64,000 nucleotides of DNA from Heyndrickxia coagulans 36D1 (lineage in GTDB: Bacteria > Bacillota > Bacilli > Bacillales > Bacillaceae_C): positions 3,224,001-3,288,000 of the forward strand of contig NC_016023.1 in the NCBI RefSeq assembly GCF_000169195.2, written 5' to 3'. The translations under genes were made by a program, and so were the position numbers. Shown piece after piece: positions 36,784-45,038 of this stretch. A model generated the notes under the pieces. It saw nothing but the letters and a program-made list of their open reading frames with translations, was not told the DNA's origin and ran no database searches. How positions within the stretch are numbered: position 1 is the stretch's first letter; the number at the start of each line of letters is the position of its first letter.

Positions 36784-37044
36784 ACAAAAAGCCTGACGGA
36801 AAACGAGCTTCAAAGTTGTTGGATTGCCCGAAAAAGCGCAAAAAGCGGCCGCCCGTGAATGTATGCTTGTATAAGGCCCGGCATGTCCGGTTATATTATC
36901 CAAAAATGGCCCGTGTGTGTGCGTGTTGCGTTTAAACCTTGAAAGGCAGAGCGATTTTTTTATTTTCATTTCATGGCTGTTTGCGCTTTCCTTTATAATT
37001 CTTTAAGACTGTTATAAAATCAAAGTAAAGGCAGGTGCAGAGGT

Positions 37045-37731
37045 ATGGACGGGAAAAAGATGGCCGGGGAGAAAGCAGCGGAACTCGTAGAAGATGGAAT
37101 GATTGTCGGGCTTGGGACCGGCTCAACTGTTTATTACACGATAAAAAAATTAGGGGAACGGGTGCAAAGCGGCCTGCACATCACCGGTGTGCCCACCTCG
37201 CGTGCGACAGAAAAACTTGCGCGCGAATGCGGCATTCCGATAGCAGACTTGAACGACACGGCACAAATGGATGTGACCATTGACGGGGCCGATGAAGTGG
37301 ACCCTTCCTTAAATGGCATTAAAGGCGGCGGCGGGGCGTTGTTGTTTGAAAAGCTGGTGGCAAAGGCATCAAAAAGAAATATCTGGGTGGTGGATTCCCG
37401 GAAAATGGTTCAACAACTTGGCGCTTTTCCGCTGCCGGTGGAAGTGGTCCCGTTCGGATACAAGCATTTGATGAAAACGTTTGAGCGGGAAGGATTAAAC
37501 CCTGTCCTCCGGATGAAAGAAGGCCGGCCGTATGTAACAGACGGCGGCCACTATATCGTGGATATAAAGCTCAAATCGCCTGATATCGGCGCGTTTGGAG
37601 CCTGGCTTGATGGTTACACAGGTGTTGTTGAACACGGGCTTTTTCTCGGCATTTGCGATCTTGTTGTCATCGGGGACGGCAGCAAGGTATATACCAAGAA
37701 CCGGGCGGAGGCAAAGAATATTATTTTGTGA
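37045..37731 (+). CDS. rpiA: Ribose-5-phosphate isomerase A
   Basis: 228 residues. The phosphate loop VGLGTGSTV, the catalytic DGADEVD and KGGGGALLFEK motifs are all present. It interconverts ribose-5-P and ribulose-5-P. A TATAAT-like -10 lies upstream (near 36994) and CAGAGGT precedes the ATG. The 262-bp gap before it (36784-37044) contains no gene I can support. nrnB follows 52 bp later and may be cotranscribed. Confidence 0.95.
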   Translation: MDGKKMAGEKAAELVEDGMIVGLGTGSTVYYTIKKLGERVQSGLHITGVPTSRATEKLARECGIPIADLNDTAQMDVTIDGADEVDPSLNGIKGGGGALLFEKLVAKASKRNIWVVDSRKMVQQLGAFPLPVEVVPFGYKHLMKTFEREGLNPVLRMKEGRPYVTDGGHYIVDIKLKSPDIGAFGAWLDGYTGVVEHGLFLGICDLVVIGDGSKVYTKNRAEAKNIIL

Positions 37732-37783
37732 AAAACATCCGTATGGGAGACCATACAGAAATTTTAATTTCGGAGGAAGATTG

Positions 37784-38971
37784 ATGTATCGTTTATTAAC
37801 CCATAATGACCTGGACGGGCTTGGCTGTGGGATTCTTGCCAGGCTTGCATTCGGAAAAGACATTGAAATCCAGTATAATTCTGTGTCCGGTTTAAATCCC
37901 CAGGTTGAAGCTTTTTTGAAAAAGGAACATAAAGAAGACATACTGTGGATTACCGATTTATCGGTCAACGAAAAAAATGCGGAGCTCCTTGATGCCTATG
38001 CCGCACAGGGCGGAAAAGTGAAACTGATTGACCACCATAAAAGCGCGCTTCACTTAAATGAGCATGAATGGGCTTCTGTCCAGGTGGAGGAAGACGGCAA
38101 ACAGGCAAGCGCCACTTCTTTGTTTTATCGGTATCTGCAAGCGGAAGGAAAAATCAACCCGACAGGTGCTGTTGACGCGTTTGTCGAACTTGTCCGGCAA
38201 ATGGATACATGGGAATGGGAACGCAACGGGAATATGCAGGCCAAAAAATTAAATGATCTTTTCTATCTGTATCCGATCGAAGAGTTTGAAGAGATTTTGC
38301 TACATAAACTTAGCGGCAGTGAAACGTTTTCATTTGATGATTTGGAAGAAAAAATACTTGATCTGGAAGAGAAAAAAATCGAAAGATATATAAATGGAAA
38401 AAAGCGGGAAGTCTACCAGGCTGTGATTGACGGTTATTATGCAGGCGTTATTCATGCCGAGTCGCATCATTCCGAATTGGGGAATGCCGTTGCAAAAGAA
38501 TACCCGCATCTCGATTATATCGCCATTTGCATGGTCGGAAAGAAACGGATCAGTTTCAGGACGATTCATGACCATATTGACGTATCGGAAATTGCCAAAA
38601 AATACGACGGGGGCGGGCACAAAAAAGCATCGGGGGCCGTGCTGACGGAAGAGGCGTTCCGGCAGTTTGTCGTCGAAACGTTTAAAACAGAACCGCTGAA
38701 ACGCGATTTTGCCCATAACCAGTCCAATATCAAAGGGCAGGAAGCGGGATGTTTATACCAAAACCGCAGCGGGGAACCAATCTTTATTTATAAAGACCCT
38801 CAAAAAGGCTGGGCGATCGAAGCAAGAGGCTTAAAGCAGTCTCCTTCTTTTTCTGCCTTTGAAGAAGCGGAAAAATTTGTAAAGCGCCAGTTCCAAGCAT
38901 GGCTTACCCACGATGAGGCGTATTTGGAATATATGGACAAAAAGAAAAAAAGAAGCGAAAGTGGTTTGTAA
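37784..38971 (+). CDS. nrnB: DHH-family oligoribonuclease NrnB (YngD-like)
   Basis: 395 residues from ATG 37784, set by GGAGG. The DHH domain has HNDLDGLGCG, ITDLS and LIDHHKSA; the DHHA1 domain has GGGHKKASGAV. About 395-400 residues and an extra C-terminal region fit NrnB rather than the shorter NrnA. It degrades 2-5 nt RNAs and possibly pGpG/pApA. The 5' leader contains GTATGG-GAGA-CCATAC (37741-37756), a small GNRA-capped hairpin. Confidence 0.85.
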   Translation: MYRLLTHNDLDGLGCGILARLAFGKDIEIQYNSVSGLNPQVEAFLKKEHKEDILWITDLSVNEKNAELLDAYAAQGGKVKLIDHHKSALHLNEHEWASVQVEEDGKQASATSLFYRYLQAEGKINPTGAVDAFVELVRQMDTWEWERNGNMQAKKLNDLFYLYPIEEFEEILLHKLSGSETFSFDDLEEKILDLEEKKIERYINGKKREVYQAVIDGYYAGVIHAESHHSELGNAVAKEYPHLDYIAICMVGKKRISFRTIHDHIDVSEIAKKYDGGGHKKASGAVLTEEAFRQFVVETFKTEPLKRDFAHNQSNIKGQEAGCLYQNRSGEPIFIYKDPQKGWAIEARGLKQSPSFSAFEEAEKFVKRQFQAWLTHDEAYLEYMDKKKKRSESGL

Positions 38972-38974
38972 AGC

Positions 38975-38999
38975 TGCCCGGTGATGCCGGGCTTTTTTT
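38975..38999 (+). terminator. Terminator after nrnB
   Basis: GCCCGG and CCGGGC pair around TGATG, followed by seven T. Confidence 0.85.
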
Positions 39000-39085
39000 C
39001 GTGCAGGTATAGAGCCGGTTGCGGCCAATTTGCACGAAAAAAAAGCGCGGCCTGCAACTTAGGTTTGCCGGGGAAAAAGAGGCTT

Positions 39086-39120
39086 AAAAAAGGCGCATCC
39101 GCGTTTGGATGCGCCTTTTT
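39086..39120 (-). terminator. Terminator of the yjlC-ndh operon
   Basis: AAAAAGGCGCATCC and GGATGCGCCTTTTT are perfect complements around GCGTTT, just beyond the ndh stop. Confidence 0.85.
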
Positions 39121-39122
39121 CC

Positions 39123-40304
39123 TTAATATACAAGTGAGAATAACCCGTTAATATGGGCCAGGTAACGAATATTGCTTGCTTCTTTCATAGCGGAAGCAGG
39201 GAAGCCTTTTAATTGCGTTTGGTTTTCCCCGATAAACGCAATGGCATCTTTTCTGCCGAGGCTTGCAAGCGTACCGGAGTTGACCGGCTGGAACGTCTGC
39301 ATTTTTCCGCCTTTTAAATAAGCATAAAGATTATAGCCGATCAATTCGCCCATTTGCCATGACATTTGTGCTGTTGGCGGATAAGGGCGTGCGCCTTCTG
39401 ACGGGAAGACAACCGCGCTGTCGCCTGCAACAAACACATCCGGGTGGGAAGTGGATTGCAAAAAGGCGTTTACCGTTGCACGCCCGCGGTTTACTTCAAT
39501 CCCGGAATTCGCAACGACACGGTTTCCTTGCACGCCGCCCGTCCAGACAAGCGTCTTCGTTTCGATTTTCTGGCCGTCTTTTAATTCCACGACATTGTCT
39601 TGGAATTTTGTAACAGGGATGCCTGTGAAAAATTGCACGCCGCGCGCTTCCAGGCTCTTCGTTGCCCGCTCAATCAGATTTGGCGCGAAGTTCGGCAAAA
39701 TGGAAGGCGCCGCTTCGACACAAATAAGCGAGATTTCGGAAGGGTCGATCGCAAATTTTTTCGACCATACCGGCACCTTGTCCGCCAGCTCACCAACCAG
39801 TTCAATCCCGGTCAGGCCGCCGCCGCCGACAACAAATGTGGCATCCGCTTTGTTTTTCGTTTTGGCATACTGCGCAAGGCAGGACTCAATATGGGCATGA
39901 ATGCGTTTCGCATCGTCCACTGATTTTAACAGAAAACTGTTTTCTTCAAGGCCCGGAATGCCGAAGAAAGCTGTTTCGCTGCCGAGTGCGACAACAAGCA
40001 CATCGTAATTCAGCTTAAAGCCACTTCCAAGCGATACCTCTTTCGAATCAGGCGAGATTTTTGTGACTTCATCCACCTGAACGTCGACATCTTTGCCCTT
40101 AAACAGTTTTCTGAGCGGAAGCGACACCCGTTTTTCAGAAACGCCGCCCGCTGCCAGACGGTGCAATTCCGTAATAATTTGATGGTCCGGCACACGGTTT
40201 ACGACCGTGATCGCTGCATCGTCTTTTGACAAATATTCACGCGCTGATAACGCAGATAACAGGCCGCCATAACCGGCCCCTAAAATGACAATTTTTTTAC
40301 TCAT
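39123..40304 (-). CDS. ndh: Type II NADH dehydrogenase
   Basis: 393 residues (B. subtilis Ndh 392). FAD binding uses GAGYGGLLSAL; the NADH fold is VVGGGGLTGIELVGEL; FVAGDSAV closes the FAD site. A C-terminal amphipathic region (ASNIRYLAHINGLFSLVY) anchors it to the membrane. It passes electrons from NADH to menaquinone without pumping protons. It is second in an operon after yjlC, as in B. subtilis, where Rex represses the pair. Confidence 0.94.
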   Translation of the reverse strand: MSKKIVILGAGYGGLLSALSAREYLSKDDAAITVVNRVPDHQIITELHRLAAGGVSEKRVSLPLRKLFKGKDVDVQVDEVTKISPDSKEVSLGSGFKLNYDVLVVALGSETAFFGIPGLEENSFLLKSVDDAKRIHAHIESCLAQYAKTKNKADATFVVGGGGLTGIELVGELADKVPVWSKKFAIDPSEISLICVEAAPSILPNFAPNLIERATKSLEARGVQFFTGIPVTKFQDNVVELKDGQKIETKTLVWTGGVQGNRVVANSGIEVNRGRATVNAFLQSTSHPDVFVAGDSAVVFPSEGARPYPPTAQMSWQMGELIGYNLYAYLKGGKMQTFQPVNSGTLASLGRKDAIAFIGENQTQLKGFPASAMKEASNIRYLAHINGLFSLVY

Positions 40305-40338
40305 ATGGATCCCCCGTTTTCATTCATTCTCATTCACC

Positions 40339-40788
40339 TTACTGCTGTTTGCTGCGTTCTTCCGCGACTGCAAGATAAGACTGCAGGAAACGGAACAGCT
40401 TCTGGGCTTGCGGATCTTTCAGCAATCTCAACAGGCCGAACAATCCGATCGTGTCTGTGGACGTCTCGGCACGGTCTTTTGCTTCAATCGCAGTTTGGGC
40501 AAGCCCCTTTGCTTTTTCGGCAACGGGATCCAGAAAGCCTTGAAATCCGCCTTTAAAATCATTGACCAGCACTTTATCTGTCATAATGGATTGCGCAAAA
40601 TCATAGGCTTTGTTTAACATGGTGACCAGTTCGGCCATTTTCGGCAGGCTTTCAACCAACACCGTCAAAGATTGCTGGATTTCCGGATCCAATAATTGAT
40701 CCAGCAAATCTTTCTGTGCGACTGCCGTTTCCGGGGTTACTTCCGGTTTTTCTTCAGGATTGCCTTTTTGAGCTGAAGTTTCTGCCAT
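40339..40788 (-). CDS. yjlC: YjlC (DUF1641) protein
   Basis: 149 residues. An acidic, disordered N-terminus (about 1-25) precedes a helical DUF1641 domain (LVESLPKMAELVTMLNKAYDFAQSIM, and LFGLLRLLKDPQAQKLFRFLQSYL). DUF1641 proteins accompany ndh or formate dehydrogenase genes; function unknown. AGGAG precedes the ATG. Upstream lie two TTGTGAAT copies in inverted orientation. Confidence 0.9.
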   Translation of the reverse strand: MAETSAQKGNPEEKPEVTPETAVAQKDLLDQLLDPEIQQSLTVLVESLPKMAELVTMLNKAYDFAQSIMTDKVLVNDFKGGFQGFLDPVAEKAKGLAQTAIEAKDRAETSTDTIGLFGLLRLLKDPQAQKLFRFLQSYLAVAEERSKQQ

Positions 40789-40872
40789 CTCCTATTTCTC
40801 CTTTTCTGATGGAATTCCCACACATATGTAGATGCAAAAAAATATACGGGTTCCCTGATTCCCCCCTCCTGA

Positions 40873-40911
40873 TTGTGAATTTCCTCCCATAATTACGTAC
40901 CAAGATTCACA
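40873..40911 (-). promoter_or_regulatory. Paired Rex-like half sites upstream of yjlC-ndh
   Basis: TTGTGAAT (40873-40880) and ATTCACAA (40904-40911) are perfect inverted copies whose centres are 31 bp apart. Each equals one half of the Rex box. Known Rex control of B. subtilis yjlC-ndh makes redox control likely, although the spacing is not that of one standard operator. Confidence 0.5.
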
Positions 40912-41058
40912 AAGAAAGGTGATGAAACCTCATACATGACTAGTATATCAAATTTTCACCGTATAGAAAGTAATTTGCTTTCCATTTTCGGGGGAAATCC
41001 GCATGTAAGCTTATTTTCTGTCCCGGCTGCCTGGGTTATGCATAGCAAAATATTTTGC

Positions 41059-41087
41059 TTGCATTTCTGCGACTGCTGTTGTAAGAT
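41059..41087 (+). promoter_or_regulatory. proBA promoter
   Basis: TTGCAT (41059-41064), a 17-bp spacer and TAAGAT (41082-41087) lie just before the T-box leader and predict a start near 41094. Confidence 0.6.
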
Positions 41088-41093
41088 AATTAA

Positions 41094-41335
41094 AAATACT
41101 GAACGTGAACGAAGGAATAGTAGGCGGATCACCCTTGCATAAGAGAGCGGCACCCACAGGCTGAAAGGTGCAGCAGCAGGCGGCCTGCCGAACCTGCCTT
41201 CCGGGTCCCGGAAAACCGGGCGCAAAGTTTTGCGTTATCAAAAAAGAGCGGGGCGCAAATGTCGCCCAAAAAAGGTGGTACCGCGAAAAGCAAGGCCTTT
41301 TCGTCCTTTTTACAGGGACGGAAAGGCCTTTTTGT
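41094..41335 (+). ncRNA. T-box leader of proBA (tRNA-Pro sensing)
   Basis: The T-box sequence AAGGTGGTACCGCG (41272-41285) is canonical. Stem I shows AGTA (about 41120), AGAGAGCGG, and GAACCTGCC opposite it; a likely specifier is CCT (Pro) at 41193-41195, read after GAA and before a purine. The terminator is AAGGCCTTTTCGTCC with GGGACGGAAAGGCC and a T run (41292-41333). Uncharged tRNA-Pro would stabilise the antiterminator and switch on proline synthesis. The specifier is inferred by eye. Confidence 0.9.
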
Positions 41336-41364
41336 TTCACCTTTTTTAGAAGGAGAGAAAAGCC

Positions 41365-42459
41365 ATGGAGAAAAACAGAGTCGTCGTAAAAATCGGAAGC
41401 AGTTCTTTAACAAATGACGCCGGTGAAATCGATGAACAGAAGTTTGCCGATCATATCGGCGCCCTTGTCGCATTGCACAAAGCCGGGCATGAGGTGGTCG
41501 TCGTTTCATCCGGCGCCGTCGCGTGCGGGTTCCGGCTGCTCGGTTACCCGGCGCGGCCCGTCACGTTAAAAGGGAAGCAGGCTGCTGCTGCTATCGGCCA
41601 GAGTGTGCTCATCCAGCGTTACAGGGAAGCGCTCGGTGCTTACGGCTTAATACCGGCGCAAATTTTGTTGACCCGGAAAGATTTTTCCACAAAAGACCGG
41701 TACCATAACGCTTATTCAACGATAACAGAGCTTTTGCGCCGCGGCGTCATCCCAGTTATCAATGAGAATGATTCCGTGTCGGTCTCAGAACTGACTTTCG
41801 GCGATAATGATATGCTGTCAGCGCTTGTCAGCGGGCTTGTCCACGCCGGATGCCTCATCATTTTAACGGATGTAAATGGGCTGTACAGCACGAATCCAAA
41901 ATACGACCGTTGTGCGCAGCGCATTGATTTTATCGATCATATTACGCCCGAGATGATGAAAATGGCTGGAGGCGCCGGGTCGAAAGCGGGAACAGGCGGC
42001 ATGTTGTCAAAGTTAAAAGCCGCAAATACAGCTGTCTCCCTCGGCGTCCGGGTGTTTATTGGAAAAGGAAAAGGGTGCGATAAACTCGTCAGGATACTCG
42101 AAGGAAAAGGGGACGGCACGTATATCGGAGCCACCCGCCCAGCTGTAAAGAGCCGGAAACAATGGATCGCGCTGTTTTCGGAAAGTGCCGGAAAAATATA
42201 CATTGACCGCGGCGCGGAACAGGCTTTGCTGCAAAAAGGGAGCAGCCTGCTTCCGGCAGGCATTCAAAAAATTTCCGGCACATTCCAAAAAGGCGATGTC
42301 GTGGACGTCTACGGCGCAAAAGGGCTGCTTGGAAAAGGGGAAGTGCTTTATGATGCAGAAGAGCTGTTGCGCGTGCTTATGAGGCCTAGCGGGCGGGCAG
42401 CAGAAGAAGTCATTCACCGCGATCATTGGGTGCCTTTAAACAGAAAGGGGCTGGGTTAA
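41365..42459 (+). CDS. proB: Glutamate 5-kinase
   Basis: 364 residues: amino-acid kinase domain (VVKIGSSSLTND, VSSGAVACG, NENDSVSV, GTGGMLSKLKAA) plus a C-terminal PUA domain (from about 275). It makes glutamyl phosphate, the first step of proline synthesis. Start with AGAAGGAGAG upstream. The proA ATG follows its stop without any gap. Controlled by the upstream T-box, so it is the anabolic rather than osmotic copy. Confidence 0.96.
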   Translation: MEKNRVVVKIGSSSLTNDAGEIDEQKFADHIGALVALHKAGHEVVVVSSGAVACGFRLLGYPARPVTLKGKQAAAAIGQSVLIQRYREALGAYGLIPAQILLTRKDFSTKDRYHNAYSTITELLRRGVIPVINENDSVSVSELTFGDNDMLSALVSGLVHAGCLIILTDVNGLYSTNPKYDRCAQRIDFIDHITPEMMKMAGGAGSKAGTGGMLSKLKAANTAVSLGVRVFIGKGKGCDKLVRILEGKGDGTYIGATRPAVKSRKQWIALFSESAGKIYIDRGAEQALLQKGSSLLPAGIQKISGTFQKGDVVDVYGAKGLLGKGEVLYDAEELLRVLMRPSGRAAEEVIHRDHWVPLNRKGLG

Positions 42460-43707
42460 ATGTCTGAAGCCGCAGAAAAGGGAAAAAAAGCGAAGAATAT
42501 TAGCATGGTGCTCGCCAAAAAAACAACGGAAGAAAAAAACAAAGCGCTTTTGGCGATTGCCCGTGTTTTGCTTGAGGACCGGGAAACGATCATTTCCGAA
42601 AACAAAAAAGACCTCAGCCGGGGGAGTCGGGCAGGCCTTCCGGAAAATATACTCGACAGGATGATGCTGAACGAGAAGCGGATCCATGATATGTCAGAAG
42701 CGGTCCGGCTGCTTGTGAAATTAAGAGATCCGGTCGGGGAAACGGTCGAGGAAATCAAGAAAGAAAACGGATTGCTCATCCTCAAAAAGAAAGTGCCGGT
42801 CGGTGTCATCGGCATGATTTACGAAGCGCGCCCGAATGTTACGGCCGATGCTGCCACGCTTGCGATCAAAACGGGCAATGCGGTCATTTTAAGGGGAAGC
42901 TCGTCTTCCATCTGCTCAAATCAGGCGCTCGTCACTTCCATTCACCGCGCATTGGCGGAGACAGGCTTTCCTGAAGATGCCGTCCAGCTCATCGAAGATA
43001 CAGGCAGGGAGGCGGCAACAGAAATGTTCCACCTTCGTGATTATCTTGATGTCTTGATCCCGAGAGGCGGGAAAAAGCTGATTGATACTGTTGTCCGCGA
43101 AGCTTCTGTACCGGTGATTGAAACCGGGGCGGGCAATTGCCATTTATATATTGACGAAACAGCACAGCCGGAAATGGCCGTCCGGATCGCAGTCAATGCA
43201 AAAACACAGCGCCCATCCGTCTGCAATGCTATCGAAACGCTTTTAATCCATGCGCATTGGCTCGCCCAGCACGGTGAAAAGCTGCTTAGCGCACTGGCCG
43301 AAAAAGGGGTGGAGATTTACGGAGACGAGCCGGTGCGAAAAATTTTTCCGGCTGCAAAAGAGGCGGCGGAAGAGGACTGGTATTGCGAATACCTCGCGCT
43401 TAAAATCAGCGTCAAAACGGTGGAAGATACAGATGAAGCGATCCGGCACATCAACCGTTACGGCACAAAACATTCAGAGGCGATTGTAACAGAAGACGGG
43501 GCCCGGGCGGAACATTTCATGTTCATGGTGGATGCCGCCTGTGTGTACCATAATGCGTCCACCCGCTTTACAGACGGTTTTGAGTTCGGATACGGGGCGG
43601 AAATCGGCATCAGCACCCAGAAACTGCATGCCCGCGGTCCGATGGGGTTGGATGCCTTAACGTCCACAAAATATTGGATTTACGGGAGCGGCCAAGTCAG
43701 AGAATGA
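42460..43707 (+). CDS. proA: Gamma-glutamyl phosphate reductase
   Basis: 415 residues. The aldehyde-dehydrogenase-type fold shows GMIYEARPNVTADAA, LRGSSSS and the catalytic Cys in RPSVCNAIETLL. It reduces glutamyl phosphate to the semialdehyde, which cyclises towards proline. AAAGGGGCTGGG precedes the ATG. Translationally coupled to proB. Confidence 0.97.
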   Translation: MSEAAEKGKKAKNISMVLAKKTTEEKNKALLAIARVLLEDRETIISENKKDLSRGSRAGLPENILDRMMLNEKRIHDMSEAVRLLVKLRDPVGETVEEIKKENGLLILKKKVPVGVIGMIYEARPNVTADAATLAIKTGNAVILRGSSSSICSNQALVTSIHRALAETGFPEDAVQLIEDTGREAATEMFHLRDYLDVLIPRGGKKLIDTVVREASVPVIETGAGNCHLYIDETAQPEMAVRIAVNAKTQRPSVCNAIETLLIHAHWLAQHGEKLLSALAEKGVEIYGDEPVRKIFPAAKEAAEEDWYCEYLALKISVKTVEDTDEAIRHINRYGTKHSEAIVTEDGARAEHFMFMVDAACVYHNASTRFTDGFEFGYGAEIGISTQKLHARGPMGLDALTSTKYWIYGSGQVRE

Positions 43708-43711
43708 ATGC

Positions 43712-43744
43712 AAAACGGCGCGGCCAGATAGCCGCGCCGTTTTA
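43712..43744. terminator. Terminator between proA and the permease gene
   Basis: AAAACGGCGCGGC and GCCGCGCCGTTTT are perfect complements around CAGATA. Confidence 0.85.
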
Positions 43745-43770
43745 TTCATATGCTCCGGGCAATCGTTTGG

Positions 43771-44835
43771 TTAAAAAAACATTCCACATAATCCTGCCAC
43801 AATCCCGACCACAACACAGGAGGCTGCAACAAACAGAAGGGTTTGTTTTGAAAACGACCGGCCAACCATGATCAAGGAAGGAAGGCTGATGGCCGGAAGC
43901 GTCACAAGCAGTGCGCTGGCCGGACCTGTCCCGAGCCCGAAAGCCATCATCGTCTGGACAATCGGAATTTCAGCTGCTGTCGGAATGACAAACAGCATGC
44001 CGGCAAGAGCAAGCAGGATCACCGCCGTAATGCTGTTTCCGGCATGCTGGCCGAATGCCGGAAACAACCAGAAACGGGCCGCACTTAACACAACAACCGA
44101 AAGCAAATAAGCCGGAACAAGATACAGGATCATATTTCCGGCGGCCTTTCCCCATCTTAAGAAAAAGGACCCGTTGTTTTCTCCGGCATCTGGCTCGAAC
44201 TGGCGGATGTTCACCGGTTGTTCGTTTTTCACAAGCCGGCCCGCCAGCCAGCTGACCCCGAACGTCATGATAAGCCCTGCGACGATGCGGAGAAGGGTAA
44301 ATTTCCATGATAATACAAAAGCCATGAAAATCAGCGTTGCCGGATTCAGCATCGGGTTACCAATCCAAAAGGCGAGTGCCGCAGGTGTGGACACTTGTTT
44401 TTTGCGCAGCCCGACTGCAATCGGTGCTGCGCAGCATGTGCACATCATGCCGGGAATGGCGCTCGCTCCGGCAATGACCGTACTTCCAAATGACGTTTTG
44501 CCGAGCACTTTAAGCAGCCATGCAGAAGGCAGGAGCACTTGCACGAGCGAACCGAGCAAAATGCCGAGCACGGCCGCTTTCCAAACAGCCTGAAAATACG
44601 CGATCACATATTGGAAGGTGCCATCCCATGAAAATGATGCCGATTTGCCCGGATCCCCGAGAATCGATGTCCCGATGGAATGCGTATGGGCGGCAAGCAA
44701 AGACTTCTCATAGTACGGCCACCATTTTACATAAAAAAGGCCGAACGCGGCAATGACGAGAAACAAAACGGCAAGCCATGCCGCCTTTTTCTCGGATTGC
44801 TGTTCAGGTTTTGCCGTATGATTCACAACAGCCAA
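43771..44835 (-). CDS. ArsP/DUF318-type permease
   Basis: 354 residues, two blocks of four membrane helices joined by a charged loop (about 205-225). The motif GMMCTCCAAPIAVGLRK and FWIGNPMLNPATL mark the ArsP_1 (DUF318) permease family, some members of which export organoarsenicals through the Cys pair; many others have unknown substrates. TTG start at 44835 with GGAG 11 bases upstream. No ars genes are near. A dyad (44880) and a Rex-like box (44978) sit upstream. Confidence 0.8.
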   Translation of the reverse strand: MAVVNHTAKPEQQSEKKAAWLAVLFLVIAAFGLFYVKWWPYYEKSLLAAHTHSIGTSILGDPGKSASFSWDGTFQYVIAYFQAVWKAAVLGILLGSLVQVLLPSAWLLKVLGKTSFGSTVIAGASAIPGMMCTCCAAPIAVGLRKKQVSTPAALAFWIGNPMLNPATLIFMAFVLSWKFTLLRIVAGLIMTFGVSWLAGRLVKNEQPVNIRQFEPDAGENNGSFFLRWGKAAGNMILYLVPAYLLSVVVLSAARFWLFPAFGQHAGNSITAVILLALAGMLFVIPTAAEIPIVQTMMAFGLGTGPASALLVTLPAISLPSLIMVGRSFSKQTLLFVAASCVVVGIVAGLCGMFF

Positions 44836-44879
44836 AGCAACAACATCTCCATTTCTATGACAGTAAAATTTATACCAAT

Positions 44880-44893
44880 TGTTAATGATAACA
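44880..44893 (-). promoter_or_regulatory. Dyad in the permease promoter
   Basis: TGTTAATGATAACA has perfect TGTTA/TAACA arms. It lies just upstream of a minus-strand TATAAA (44874-44869), between that -10 and the -35 position. Regulator unknown. Confidence 0.45.
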
Positions 44894-44977
44894 TAATAAG
44901 GTGAAAAAATAAATGGCGGGTGATGCCAAAGGCTGTCTCTTTTTTGGCATGGGGCTGCTGCGCTTTTTTATGCTCTT

Positions 44978-44995
44978 TCGTGAAAAATTTCACAA
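44978..44995 (-). promoter_or_regulatory. Rex-like box upstream of the permease
   Basis: Read on the minus strand, TTGTGAAATTTTTCACGA matches TTGTGAAN4TTCACAA with one mismatch. Confidence 0.5.
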
Positions 44996-45007
44996 AAACT
45001 TCTGCCG

Positions 45008-45034
45008 AAAAAACCCCCGGTTAAAACCGGGGGT
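45008..45034 (-). terminator. Terminator of the phosphoesterase gene
   Basis: ACCCCCGGTT and AACCGGGGGT pair, with a T run on the minus strand. Confidence 0.85.
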
Positions 45035-45038
45035 GGGT

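Noticed and set aside
37741-37756. GTATGG-GAGA-CCATAC hairpin as an rpiA terminator
   Set aside because: The stem is only 6 bp and the A/T-rich tail is not a proper T run; noted in the nrnB entry instead.
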